Assembly: GCA_016508695.1 (NCBI GenBank)
Contig: VNKQ01000003.1
Span: forward strand, 992,001-1,056,000
Reading direction: 5' to 3'
DNA: 64,000 bases
DNA from: Hyphodiscus hymeniophilus
Taxonomy: Eukaryota; Ascomycota; Leotiomycetes; Helotiales; Hyphodiscaceae
The position numbers and the translations under genes were made by a program. Positions 52,763 through 62,542 of the stretch are shown here, piece after piece. Below the pieces are notes generated by a model. That model was given only the letters and a program-made list of their open reading frames with translations. It did not search any database and was not told the DNA's origin. Each line of letters opens with the position of its first letter. The stretch's first letter is position 1.

Positions 52763-54651
52763 GCGACCGCCTGGGCAAGGCGTTTGTCAGGTTGCGGGAA
52801 GGCGTTGGAGGAAATGACAAATAGGTAGATATCAATCAATGTTGAACAGAACTCCCAAATCCCAGTTTCTTTTCCATGTGATTATTGGAGAGCGCCTACG
52901 CTTTTACTCGTGGGAGATGTATTACAGAAGCGGTTCAAGCCTTTTCAGTGGCTGCTCCTTGTTGCTACAAGAAACAGTTCGCTTGTTGAGTCGAGCTCCA
53001 GCTGATACCACTCGAGGCAGGATTGACGTCGCTGCTACGGCAGTCCGTGAATACGAGGTGCGCCAAATCTTCGTCTGTCGAGCGTTCCCCTTCCAGCTTC
53101 CTGTACAACGTTCCAATTTATGGACTGGTTGAGCGGGTCGCCAGGCTTACATTCTCGTGCAGGTGGGCGTCCGCCAACTCAACAACAACCAATGGATCAA
53201 TAGATAGTATGTATGAGCACACGAATCATGCCATATTCTCTAGCAAGCACTTCACCCTCTAGGGTCTTCAATATGCTTATGAAACTCACTCCGTTCTTCT
53301 ATCTACTCCCCATCATCTCTGGATTCAGGGAGGCAGTCGTCGCGCTTGCAGTGTAGGGCTGTATGCTGCTGCTGCGACTGCTATTATGCTGCTCCATTCC
53401 GCTAAGGCTTCTATTGCGTTCACCTTAGTCTCGCTATCTACTTCTATGACGGTCAGACAATGAGTTTGGGGTTGAGACGAGTGAAAGGAGGAAGGGGTGG
53501 AGTGACTGGATCAGAGGGAGACATTTGTGACCATGGAGGTATCCAGTGCGGGAGGGAGATTGGGCTTCAGGATTGATGACTTGCGTATTACCCTCTGCTT
53601 GAATCTCTGGTTGGGAAAACGAGAGGAGGTTCAGGGCCCCATAGGATTCTGCCTTTTCGGTCTTCTTTTCGCTGGAGGTTCGTTCCCCTTTCGTGAAGTG
53701 AGGTGGGGTGTTGTGGTGCTTGCGGGGACGTGTTGGAAGAGCCTTTTGCTTCAAGCTGGTGAACATGCTCTCGGCCCGGTGGAAGTGATGGTGGAGATAG
53801 TAGTAGGAGAGGTGATCTGAGGCTTGTGAGGCTGTGGATGAATTGTGTGTATATGGATGTAGCAGGAGCAAAGAGGACTTCTATCATTTTCGTTTCATGG
53901 TGGACCGTCGTGGTCAAAGATGAAAGGAACTTCAAACCTCCTTCCAGATCTAAGCTCAAGAACGCCTAGAACTTCTCACTGGAAGATACAATGATAACTG
54001 CAATAGCCTCAATTAACTCCCGAGGCAGATCCGAGACAATCGATTCGTGAATAGACAGTCCTCACCGATCAAGAAACCTTCAAGTGAAGTGGCTGACCTC
54101 CCATGACTCCAACCCACTCGTGCAGAGCCATGAGCAGAGTAAGACTGTTGTGAAGACTGTCTGTCCAAATCTCGCAGAACCTTCAACGTGCAACAAGACC
54201 GTTGTCCTGGGAACCATACGATAGTAGCCTATCAGACGCTTGGGATGAGGAAATTTTTTGAAACGCTAACGACCAGAATCGATTGGCGACGCGGAGTTTG
54301 AAGACGTGCAACAAAACATTGTCCTGGCCTATCAGCTGCATTGGTCGATAGTGAAGTGTAGAACGTGCCTCTTGAGCCACATACTTTCTGATGATTGTTC
54401 ATAGCATCATAAGGTAGGCTTCTGTGATGAAAGTGTGACATCTGCGACGGACGACAGGCAAACTTCAATGTGACGGCAATGTTCAATGTAGGAAAATTAC
54501 GTCAGCGTCGACCAGTCATGCTTTGATTGCTCTTCATAAAAACAATCTCAAGAACCAATAGTTGAGAAGCCATCTCTGCTGCTCGCCGATTCCACGTAAA
54601 CTCCAAACACCATGCTAAGTACACTTTTATCTGTCCGTCTCAGATGCCAAA
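52763..54651. other. Gene-poor interval (1.9 kb)
   Basis: No gene can be supported. Around 52975-53280 the minus strand has several short protein-like frames with a good donor (GTAAGC) but no single model that joins them. A 145-codon minus ORF (53434-53871) is low complexity. An imperfect local duplication of GTGCAACAA...TTGTCCTGG occurs at about 54188-54210 and 54306-54327. Confidence 0.4.
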
Positions 54652-55960
54652 TCAAGCGAAATGAATGCCCTCCTCGTTGAACGCAAACAGCAATTTCAAG
54701 AAGTCATTCTCATCACACTTCCCCGCTCTCTTATCCGCCAGCTCCGTGACATCCTCTAGGACCTTCCGGATCTTCTCCCTCACCAGCTCAGCGACCCTCG
54801 TCTTCTTCCTCTTGCTCTTCGTCTTCGCCGGTCCCGCCATCTTCTCCCTCTCCTCTTTGAAGAAGGCAGGCATCTCATCTTCGCCATCACCAGTTTCATC
54901 AACGTCCATAATCCCACCCCATTCCTCCCCTCCCATTGCAACATCCTCATCTTCCTCCACTTCCTCTTCCTCGCCAATGACCGTCTCGTCGATCGAAACC
55001 CCATTCATCGCACACCAAACCCTATAGTTCCTCTCCACCATAGCCAGAACCTCTTTCGTGCCCAGCCAGCTAGCCCTCATCGTGCGGTTCTTCCTCACAA
55101 AGCAGACCCGCAACATACCATCCCACTCATCCCAGCTGACACCCGGTCTCTCCGTCCCAAGCTTCGGCTCTATACGCACCACCGAGGATTCGACTTGTGG
55201 GGGAGGTTTGAAGTTGTTCTTCCCCACCTTCATTATGTGCGTTATCTTGGCCCAGAACTGCGCATTGACCGAGAGGCGGCAGTAGAGGGCGTCTCCCGGG
55301 CGTGCGGTGAGGCGGAGTGCGAATTCGCGTTGGAACATGAGGATGGAGGTTCGCGGGGGGTTGGGGAGGGCGAGCAGCTTGAAGACGAGGGGACTGGAAA
55401 TCTGTCTACGGATTAGCACCATCTTTCATTCCTCCATCGCCATCCTGACCGTCTCCCTCAATCAAGAACAAAGAAGCTCACATACCTGATATGGCGTGTT
55501 GCTTATACAAACATCAAAATGGGGCAATTCCGTCTTGATCACATCTCCCAAAAGCACCTCTAATCGTTTCTGCTCCGGTTTCCCTTGCACTCGTTTGGTG
55601 ACCTCGGCTGCCATTCGCGGGTCCAGTTCTACTGCGATGACCTTCTTCGCTTTCTCGAGGATCCTTACCGTTAGATTGCCGGTTCCGGGGCCTACTTCGA
55701 GCACGACGTCCGAAGGCTTGAGGTGCGCTTTGGCGACGATGGCTTCTGCCACGCCAGGGTTTTTAAGAATACTGAGGGGTGTTAGTGAAGGAGGCACAGG
55801 GGTAGAGAGGAAGAGAGGAGTGCTCGAGGGAGGAGAGGACGCACTGTTGACCAACGTTTGTGTTAAATTTAAAGACATTATTGGTAGCCGTCTGCGCTTT
55901 CGCATAGGGTGAGGATGAAGCAGCTGCGCTGTTACGCTTGCCCTGCTTGAGTTTACCCAT
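54652..55960 (-). CDS. DIM1: 18S rRNA dimethyladenosine transferase (DIM1/KsgA family)
   Basis: This SAM-dependent enzyme makes the two adjacent N6,N6-dimethyladenosines near the 3' end of 18S rRNA and is needed for pre-rRNA processing in the nucleolus. Exons 55960-55845, 55771-55486 and 55401-54652 give 383 aa. After a basic start (MGKLKQGKRNSAAASSSPYA), the junction rebuilds NTNVGQHILKNPGV. SAM motif I is VVLEVGPGTGNLTVRIL, motif II VIAVELDP, and the catalytic NLPY-type motif is ISNTPYQ | ISSPLVF (N-T-P-Y). MFQREFALRLTARPGD and FKPPPQVESSVVRIEP are conserved in Dim1. A long acidic insertion (EEEEVEEDEDVAMGGEE) and basic KSKRKKTR precede the C-terminus KLLFAFNEEGIHFA. It is longer than yeast Dim1 (318 aa) because of this insertion. 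Confidence 0.95.
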
Positions 55961-56281
55961 TGTTCCTTGTTGTCGAAAGGAGAGAGTTGAGCTTGCGTTG
56001 CGGTGGGGTTGAAGCCGACAACTTTTTTCTGTGGGTCCACGCTTATCGAGCAGCCTTATCGTGGTCTAGCCTCCTTCTGCCTTTAAAAAGTGAAAGGACG
56101 TAATACGAGGCTGAAGGAATTGGTACGCTCTAATGTAATAAGGAAGATATGAGATCGTATGGTTGACAAGTTGTATCACCACCATGCTTATTGGGGTATT
56201 TGGTAACGGAGTGGTGGTTTACGGTATATAGGTACCAAGTCAATGGTAGATATTGAGCGGAACGGATATTTTATGGACTGA
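55961..56281. other. Intergenic, no gene seen
   Basis: The 321 bp comprise the DIM1 promoter and the 3' flank of the DUF2256/DUF3253 gene. Confidence 0.45.
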
Positions 56282-57172
56282 TTACTTTGAAAGCTTTAGT
56301 TCCATAGTCCCTTTTGCAAAACTTGGGTCTACAACTTGACCTCCTTGAGTAACCAGTACCTCGCCCTTAGCAGCTAGCCTTCTAGCAGCTTGTCTGCACC
56401 TCTCCCTTGATCTTGGGGGCTTCTGATCTGGAGCAACGTCTCCTCCATGTGCTTGGCCACTTGAATCTGCAAGTCCAGCCTCATCTTTCAGAGTCTCCTC
56501 CTCAGCCTCGCCGCAAGTAACAACAGCCTTGGTTCCCAAAGTAGATCTCCGTTGAGTAAGCAAAGAGAGTATTTTACTCTCAAAAGCAGTGTCAAGAGAG
56601 TTTGGTCTTATCTTGTGTTTCCTGCAGGAATCGGAGCAATATGTGATACTTTGCCAATTCTTCTGTAGATTAAGTTAGTTTCTCGAAATCGAAGATGGTC
56701 AATTACAACAGAGCTCGTGCATCACAGTAAGTAAAAGAGGGCGTGAGTAGCAGAGTTGGACCTCATGATCCCAATCGCTAAATCGCTGGATTGTTTTCAG
56801 CGGTTCGGGTCAAGAGGCGTATGCATGCTCAAATTGGCTAAACAATTGAGATTCGAAGCTTGATTTGGCGAAAGGATCTATCCAATGCTTTGGATCACGC
56901 TTGCTCAAACTGAAGACCGACGTGAGTCCCTCCTTGCAAAGAAGCCGAGACGCAGGCCCAAAAGCAAACATAAGAAATCGACGCCACCGTGCCCTGGTCA
57001 CCGCCACCCACGTCTTTGATTCCGAGATGTCTCAAACTCTCAAGAGGCGGGCAATCAAAGACGGCGACCCATCTCCTCCAAGGACAAGTCACCGAAGACA
57101 AGGTAGAAAAGGCAGATGGCTCACCTCCCATTTCTTGCGCCAGGTAATCTGCCGTCCACAAGTTGCGCACAT
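56282..57172 (-). CDS. DUF2256 zinc-finger plus DUF3253 winged-helix protein
   Basis: This 142-aa protein is rebuilt from exon 1 (57172-57125) and exon 2 (56662-56282) across a 462-nt intron. Exon 1 encodes MCATCGRQITWRKKWE and exon 2 continues KNWQSITYCSDSCRKHKI. Together they give the DUF2256 zinc-binding pattern CxxCGR..WRKKW...W....YCS..CR (four cysteines). The C-terminal part (residues about 45-142) has a charged linker, then RCRQAARRLAAKGEVLVTQG and VDPSFAKGTMELKL, matching DUF3253, usually a winged-helix-like fold. Both domains occur fused in bacterial and fungal proteins; function is unknown. The junction is at phase 0 with a GTGAGC donor and CTACAG acceptor. A longer N-terminus upstream is possible. 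Confidence 0.75.
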
Positions 57173-58114
57173 CCTCCTCAGCGCAGCTGAAATGGTAGGG
57201 TGCATGGCTCCCTCATGGTCTCTCTGACTCTCGCGTGATTATTGTCTGATGCGTTGTCAAGGGGTCGTTCCAAAGAAATACACCAAGGATGTTGCCACGT
57301 GAGATAATCGTGGGGTGGTGGGAAGCAAAGCTGGATGATGCAGGTTGGTGGAGGAGCGAAGGACGGTGTGGTGGTTCTAAGTGGTAAGGTACCTCGCAAG
57401 GTAGAGAAGGCCGTGGTCGTCTCACATCAGACGGTAGAAAGCGGGTGGCCCCAATGCGGGTTCCTGCTCAAGTCTCGTCCTGGATTAAGCTCCTTCGTCT
57501 CTTTGGTCTCCTTCGTCTCCCTTTCCGGACGATCTGACGGGTCTGGTGGTTTTCTGGAAGGGTGTGAAACGTGGACCCAGTGAGCGAGAGGGATTGGTGG
57601 TTTGGGTGGAGGGAGCCGTGTGGCTTAGTTGTGAGTGAGCATATGTACAAATGAATGTTGAAGAGGCGGCGCAGTAGTAGAGGAGAAGAATCATCAAGAA
57701 GGCAAGTAGTGAGGGTTGGGGAAGACAGAGACATAGACAAAGGCGGAGGTGGGAGGACTGTGGATCTCATAGGTTGGTTCGAGTTAGCGAGTACAGTGAA
57801 CGAACTCTAGTCCTTCGGACACTCCCCATGACAGTGACAGTGACACCAACACCAACACCACTACATCTAGACGCATCATGTAATCTATGCATTACCTCTT
57901 TTCCAAGGTGACAGAGAAGACCTCGGTAGCGACACGGTTAATGAATGATTGGAAGAATACAGAACAAGACACTAGGTTTTGGGCGGACAACTTGCTTTTG
58001 TGTTTGTATCGACCATCAACCGTTATTCATCGACCATCATTCGTTAACCATCGACATCAGCCACCATTCATCAACCATTGAGCATTATCCATCGACCATC
58101 AACCATCATCTGAT

Positions 58115-58160
58115 CTCCTCTCCTCTCCTCTCCTCTCCTCTCCTCTCCTCTCCTCTCCTC
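58115..58160. repeat. Pentanucleotide microsatellite (CTCCT), about 9 copies
   Basis: There are about nine perfect CTCCT units in a row. The strand is pure pyrimidine. It follows a degenerate 11-12 bp ATC/ACC repeat. Confidence 0.95.
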
Positions 58161-59133
58161 GTGAGGGGGTGCCTCCTCTCTCCCGCAGCGCTTTCGTCAC
58201 TGCTTTGCGGGAGAGGGTGTGCACTGTATTGGAGCTCTACGAGTAGTCGGAGTTTCTCGCGGTGTGTGAGAGAACACAAAGGCCAGCCACCGTCAGCCAC
58301 TGTCAGCCAGCCTGCGACGGGAGATAACCCCCCCCCATTCATCTCGGGGTGGATGATGTGGATGTGGCTACCTTGGTAGGGAGGATGTGTGTGTGCCACT
58401 GTGGATGTGGCACAGTGGCTGTTGTGCCGGGGTGGGATTCTCGGGACAAACGGCATTATTGGGAAGGGATGGACATCGGGGGATGGGGAAATGGGAATAG
58501 AAAAGAGGAAACGTTGAAAATTCGATTATGAATCATGATTCGGCATGCTGGTGATGCATGCATGCATGCATGGTCTGCGATTGGAATCAACATGCACTCA
58601 CTCTTTCTACAAGGCACCCTCGGCTCAGGAGGAGGATCGTTCGCACCACGTATCAGGCTTACTACCTACCTTACCTAACTCACTTGCACTTACACTTACT
58701 TCACCGACTTGATTCAGGCTATGGTTCAGGAATGAGTAGGCGGTGGTCGGTAAAGAGCAGGTGTCTTGCATAGTAGAGTATATGCGCAAAGGATGAGAGA
58801 TGAATAACTAGAAGAATGGATTGATACAAGATGGTAATTCGCGGAGTAAAATCTCGTAAGAGTCTCGTCATATCCTGTCCTCCCCTGCCCTGTGCCTCTT
58901 CTATCTCCTGTCATCCTTCTAAGACTAATACTCCGTAATACCATCACCAACATCACCCCAATTTACCTGATTCCTGGGTTATTCCTTGGTCAAATCAACA
59001 ACCATGCCATAGCTTGAGGAGTTGCCTATCTCGCCCTTTGTTGAATTGACTCTCTCGCTCTGTGGCCGGACAAATCTCCCAACCTGTTGTTCCCACATTG
59101 AATACATAATAACAACGACTATCAGAACAACAC

Positions 59134-59166
59134 CAACAACAACAACAACAACAATAACAATAATAG
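59134..59166. repeat. CAA/AAT trinucleotide repeat
   Basis: CAACAACAACAA runs on into AATAACAATAAT. It is a simple repeat with no surrounding gene. Confidence 0.85.
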
Positions 59167-59746
59167 CAATATTCCGATCTTAGGCCCCCTCTTCAACATA
59201 TTCCTCAGAGGCCAAAGAAAAGAGATCCAATAATGCACTCCAAGAACCCCATAGTCCGATACTAAAGACATATCCCGCTACCCAGATCGGTCCATATTGC
59301 TTGCTGCCCCTGTACTGTACAGTACCAGTCACCACTTGTCCCACCGCCTCTTTGGTGGAGCCTCCGCATGTTCCACCCCGACTCGACAACGTTGAACGTT
59401 CCACCGATGACAACGACGCCCAGAGGAAAAACGGCCGCATTTATCTTTGGACCACCCAACTGCTGCCACCAGCTACTGCTTAAAGGGTTCCACTCTTTGA
59501 CAACGTTGACAAACGGCCTTCCGCTCTATCCACAACCTCTCCCAACTCGCGACAACAACAACATCATCCGCCCCCTCTGGATGGCCAGCACCCCCTTCCC
59601 TCCCATGTATCCCTTCATGCGCTACTTAGTAACAACACAGTCAACGCTGGAGATCCGCACAGAACCACTCGGGACTTGTTCCCACTCCCGAAGTGCTGGG
59701 CCCCGTTAAGACTTTACCACCTAGCAAAGTCGTGCCTCACCTCTCT

Positions 59747-59747
<1 letters not shown>

Positions 59748-59784
<37 letters not shown>
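59748..59784. repeat. C homopolymer, 37 nt
   Basis: There are 37 consecutive C bases ending 34 nt before the VAC7 ATG, so it probably lies in the 5' UTR or proximal promoter. The opposite strand is a G-run able to form G-quadruplex. Confidence 0.9.
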
Positions 59785-59786
<2 letters not shown>

Positions 59787-59818
59787 GTGCCTTCCTTACA
59801 ACACCTCCGTCACTCACC

Positions 59819-62542
59819 ATGGACGACCAACCTTCCTCCTCCATTCCTGGCACGCCGCAGGAGACCGCCGAACCGACTAAAGACACGACTACTGTCGGTT
59901 CATCAACACTTCCACCACTCTCAACAGCGTCGAAGCTACTTCGCGAATCATCCGCATCTTCGACTACCACTGCAAAGAAACTCCAGTCGAAAAGAAATAC
60001 ATCCACCACTAGTTCGCCCGCTCCTTCAAGAGAATCCTCTCCAATCAGGCCTCAGGTCAAAAACACCTCCTCCAATCGTTCTACAGCAGGTCCTGGGAGA
60101 GCGAGGAAGAACAGCTCACAAGACCCGAGCCCTTCACGATCTGCGAGCACGGCAGCGAACCCTCCATCTGCAGCTGCTACCCAAAGGGCATTGTCTGCAG
60201 CAACAACTCCAAACCTACACCCCGTCGCTTCTGATTCAACAATCAAGGCCCCAACACCTCAGAAACCACTGGCGACATCTGAGATCAGAGACACCCCGCG
60301 CTGGCCCGTTTCTCCAAGACTACGATCCCCTCCTCCTGTCAGCAAACAATCAGTATTGTCACCGCGCAAGACAGAACACGAAGTCCCAGCAATCAATGTC
60401 CAGAGAACGTCGCCGGCAGAGCACAAGGAGGCAAAGGCGCCAGCGGATACAGAGGCAGATGACTCGTTCTTACCCAGTGGCATGAGAACGCCTGTTAGAG
60501 GAGCCAGTGGGTCAACGCTGGAGACCGTGCAAGAGATTAGTCAACCAAATACACCCGGGCCAATTCTGGACGGCATTCTCGAGAAGGCGGAAGATGGCAT
60601 GACCGAGCCGGAGAATTCCATAGACTATGCCTTTGGTAAGGCTGCCAAGGCAAAAGGCAGTAATGAGAGTGGTAGTGATAGCGGCGGAAAGGGGGAGATC
60701 AAGATGCGACCCACTGCTCCTCCCACTTCCCTTCGGCCTAATGCCCCTGCGAAATCATACAGCACCAACACGAACACCAGAGGAAAACCATCTGGCGAGG
60801 GATCTACGAAGAACATGACCGTAGAAACAGAGACAGTCAGTTCAATACCACAAGTCGCTGTTGGGGGCCCTCCTGGTGGAAATAATGGAAGTATACGAGC
60901 CAAGCCAAGTTCAGAGACAATCCGGCCAAAGAAGGAGAAGAAGAAAACTACACGGAAGACTCCATCAGTGACTTCTGGCACAGGTGAGCAACCACATTCG
61001 TCAAGACCAAGATTTCATCACCACCATACCACAAGAGGAGGAATCTCAGCAGATTCGTCACTATCTCATTCTCCAGAACCAATATACAGTCAAGGACTGT
61101 TTATTTCACCCGACAACAGTGGCGCAACAAGTCCTGAGCGTCCAATGTCACAAATTCCTCAAACTTCTCGTAGAACGAGTTCAAGTCTCTACGCTGTAGG
61201 ACTCATGCTAACCAGAACATACACAGCCTCTTCAAAAGCAGATATCTTCGAAGCCAAAGTCGCCAGTGCGGTTGACGAAGCTGATTCATCCGATTCCGAG
61301 GAGACCTTTGTCTACGAATCTAATCCACCAGAAGCGAACGATCGACCTCGACGATTCCATTCACGGACTCCGAGCGCTACTTCCATGGCCAGTCAAATTG
61401 ACCAGAGAAATGGAGTTCGTGCGACTATGGATGGTGGTCATAGTGTTGCAATGAAGAAAAGCATGAAATTCGCAAACTCGTACAATGACCGCCCAGAGCA
61501 AGCGGCAGGAGAAGACGATGGAAAAGGTACAGCTCGGAGCAATATGGGTACAGGGAGAGGAACGACACATCATCACCACATACCACGGTGGGGCCGCAAC
61601 AATGGCAACGGCCATCCATCTCTCTTTGATAACGAATCTCCTTTTCCAAATGTATCGACAAACAAGTTTGTTGGTGGAAACACTATTAGACAATCATCAC
61701 GGCCTTCGAGTCCAAGGGTATTGAACGGTAGACTGGCGGGCAATGGGAAGAAACAATCCCCGATTTCATCCGGGTACGATTTTGACGATGGAGCAGATGA
61801 TGAGCGAACACCGCTCATTGGCACAGTCCGATCTGCACGATCTGGGCGAAACAGAAGACCTGCAGTTTCTTCGTTGCGGCGGCAAGAGCATCAAGCCTCA
61901 CGAGACAAGTCATACCTGGCTCGATTCGCTGGATGCTTGGCTTTGACTGTGATGATCATCTTGGTAATATCAGGCGCAGTTGGGTTCATGTTTGCAACCA
62001 CTCAACCTCTCACGGAGGTGAAGATTCTAGCTATCAAGAACGTTCTTGCGAGTGAGCAGGATGTCATCTTCGATATGCAAGTCCAAGCTCGGAATCCAAA
62101 TTTGATGGCGGTGGCAATCGACGCCACAGATTTGATTATATTCGCGAAGTCGAAATATGCGGGCACAGATCATGAGTACTATAAGAAACCTCATGACACT
62201 ATGAAGCGGGGAGTACGAGGGCGGCAATGGGCAGGTGGCGATCCTTTCGATCCCCCGAACGGCGGTGATCCGACTACCAACCCAAATCTGGAAATTGGAC
62301 GTGTCTACGAGCTCTATAGTCCTTTGACCTTCGAAGGTTCCCCTTTCAAAGGCGCAATCTACAACTCCGTTGGCCAAGTCCGTATCACCCATCCCGGCAA
62401 CCACACCACGCCCGCAGGCAGCGAGCGCTGGGGCAAAGTCGTGGAACACGATTTCGAGCTCCTTGTCCGCGGCACTCTGAAATACACCCTCCCCTCACCC
62501 AAACGATCCGAAAACTCAGCGTCGAGGGCCGAGTCAACGTGA
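59819..62542 (+). CDS. VAC7: Vacuolar segregation protein VAC7 (PI(3,5)P2 regulator)
   Basis: This single-exon protein of 907 aa resembles Vac7, the vacuolar membrane activator of the Fab1 lipid kinase that makes PI(3,5)P2. About 690 residues form a disordered Ser/Thr/Pro-rich cytosolic region. Embedded in it are conserved short blocks: SLYAVGLMLTRTYTASSKAD and SDSEETFVYESNPPEAND, then DDERTPLIGTVRSARSGRN. One TM helix follows (about residues 703-727, FAGCLALTVMIILVISGAVG). The lumenal C-terminal domain is LEA14-like (TEVKILAIKNVLASEQDVIF, DMQVQARNPNLMAVAIDATD) and ends with a basic tail. Start 59819 sits in a strong context (CACCATGG). The frame is open further upstream to 59693, through the C-run, but that extension would be poly-proline and is unlikely. 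Confidence 0.92.
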   Translation: MDDQPSSSIPGTPQETAEPTKDTTTVGSSTLPPLSTASKLLRESSASSTTTAKKLQSKRNTSTTSSPAPSRESSPIRPQVKNTSSNRSTAGPGRARKNSSQDPSPSRSASTAANPPSAAATQRALSAATTPNLHPVASDSTIKAPTPQKPLATSEIRDTPRWPVSPRLRSPPPVSKQSVLSPRKTEHEVPAINVQRTSPAEHKEAKAPADTEADDSFLPSGMRTPVRGASGSTLETVQEISQPNTPGPILDGILEKAEDGMTEPENSIDYAFGKAAKAKGSNESGSDSGGKGEIKMRPTAPPTSLRPNAPAKSYSTNTNTRGKPSGEGSTKNMTVETETVSSIPQVAVGGPPGGNNGSIRAKPSSETIRPKKEKKKTTRKTPSVTSGTGEQPHSSRPRFHHHHTTRGGISADSSLSHSPEPIYSQGLFISPDNSGATSPERPMSQIPQTSRRTSSSLYAVGLMLTRTYTASSKADIFEAKVASAVDEADSSDSEETFVYESNPPEANDRPRRFHSRTPSATSMASQIDQRNGVRATMDGGHSVAMKKSMKFANSYNDRPEQAAGEDDGKGTARSNMGTGRGTTHHHHIPRWGRNNGNGHPSLFDNESPFPNVSTNKFVGGNTIRQSSRPSSPRVLNGRLAGNGKKQSPISSGYDFDDGADDERTPLIGTVRSARSGRNRRPAVSSLRRQEHQASRDKSYLARFAGCLALTVMIILVISGAVGFMFATTQPLTEVKILAIKNVLASEQDVIFDMQVQARNPNLMAVAIDATDLIIFAKSKYAGTDHEYYKKPHDTMKRGVRGRQWAGGDPFDPPNGGDPTTNPNLEIGRVYELYSPLTFEGSPFKGAIYNSVGQVRITHPGNHTTPAGSERWGKVVEHDFELLVRGTLKYTLPSPKRSENSASRAEST

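Larger units (their letters stand above)
57173..59818. other. Long repeat-rich intergenic region (2.6 kb) upstream of VAC7
   Basis: No gene is supported. The region is strand-biased and low complexity: a degenerate ATCGACCATCA-type repeat (about 58009-58110), a CTCCT array (58115-58160), triplicate GTCAGCCAC (58289-58312), ATGC repeats (58556-58570), CAA repeats (59134-59166) and a 37-C run (59748-59784). The part nearest 59818 must be the VAC7 promoter and 5' UTR. An 86-codon minus ORF (59180-59440) looks protein-like at its end but has no recognised motif. Confidence 0.4.

Noticed and set aside
52922..53290. Possible small minus-strand gene (segments such as KLEGERSTDEDLAHLVFTD)
   Set aside because: All three frames look partly open and no chain of exons with a start codon could be built; it may be chance.
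53434..53871. 145-codon minus-strand ORF
   Set aside because: It is Ser/His/Thr-rich low complexity, lacks motifs, and is matched by an open frame on the other strand.
59180..59440. 86-codon minus ORF with a hydrophobic C-terminal part
   Set aside because: It has no recognised family, no splice context, and lies in a low-complexity region; the evidence is too thin.
61187..61236. Possible short intron within VAC7 (GTAGGACTC...ACACAG)
   Set aside because: It would be about 31 nt, too short for a fungal intron and not a multiple of three; the frame is open without it.
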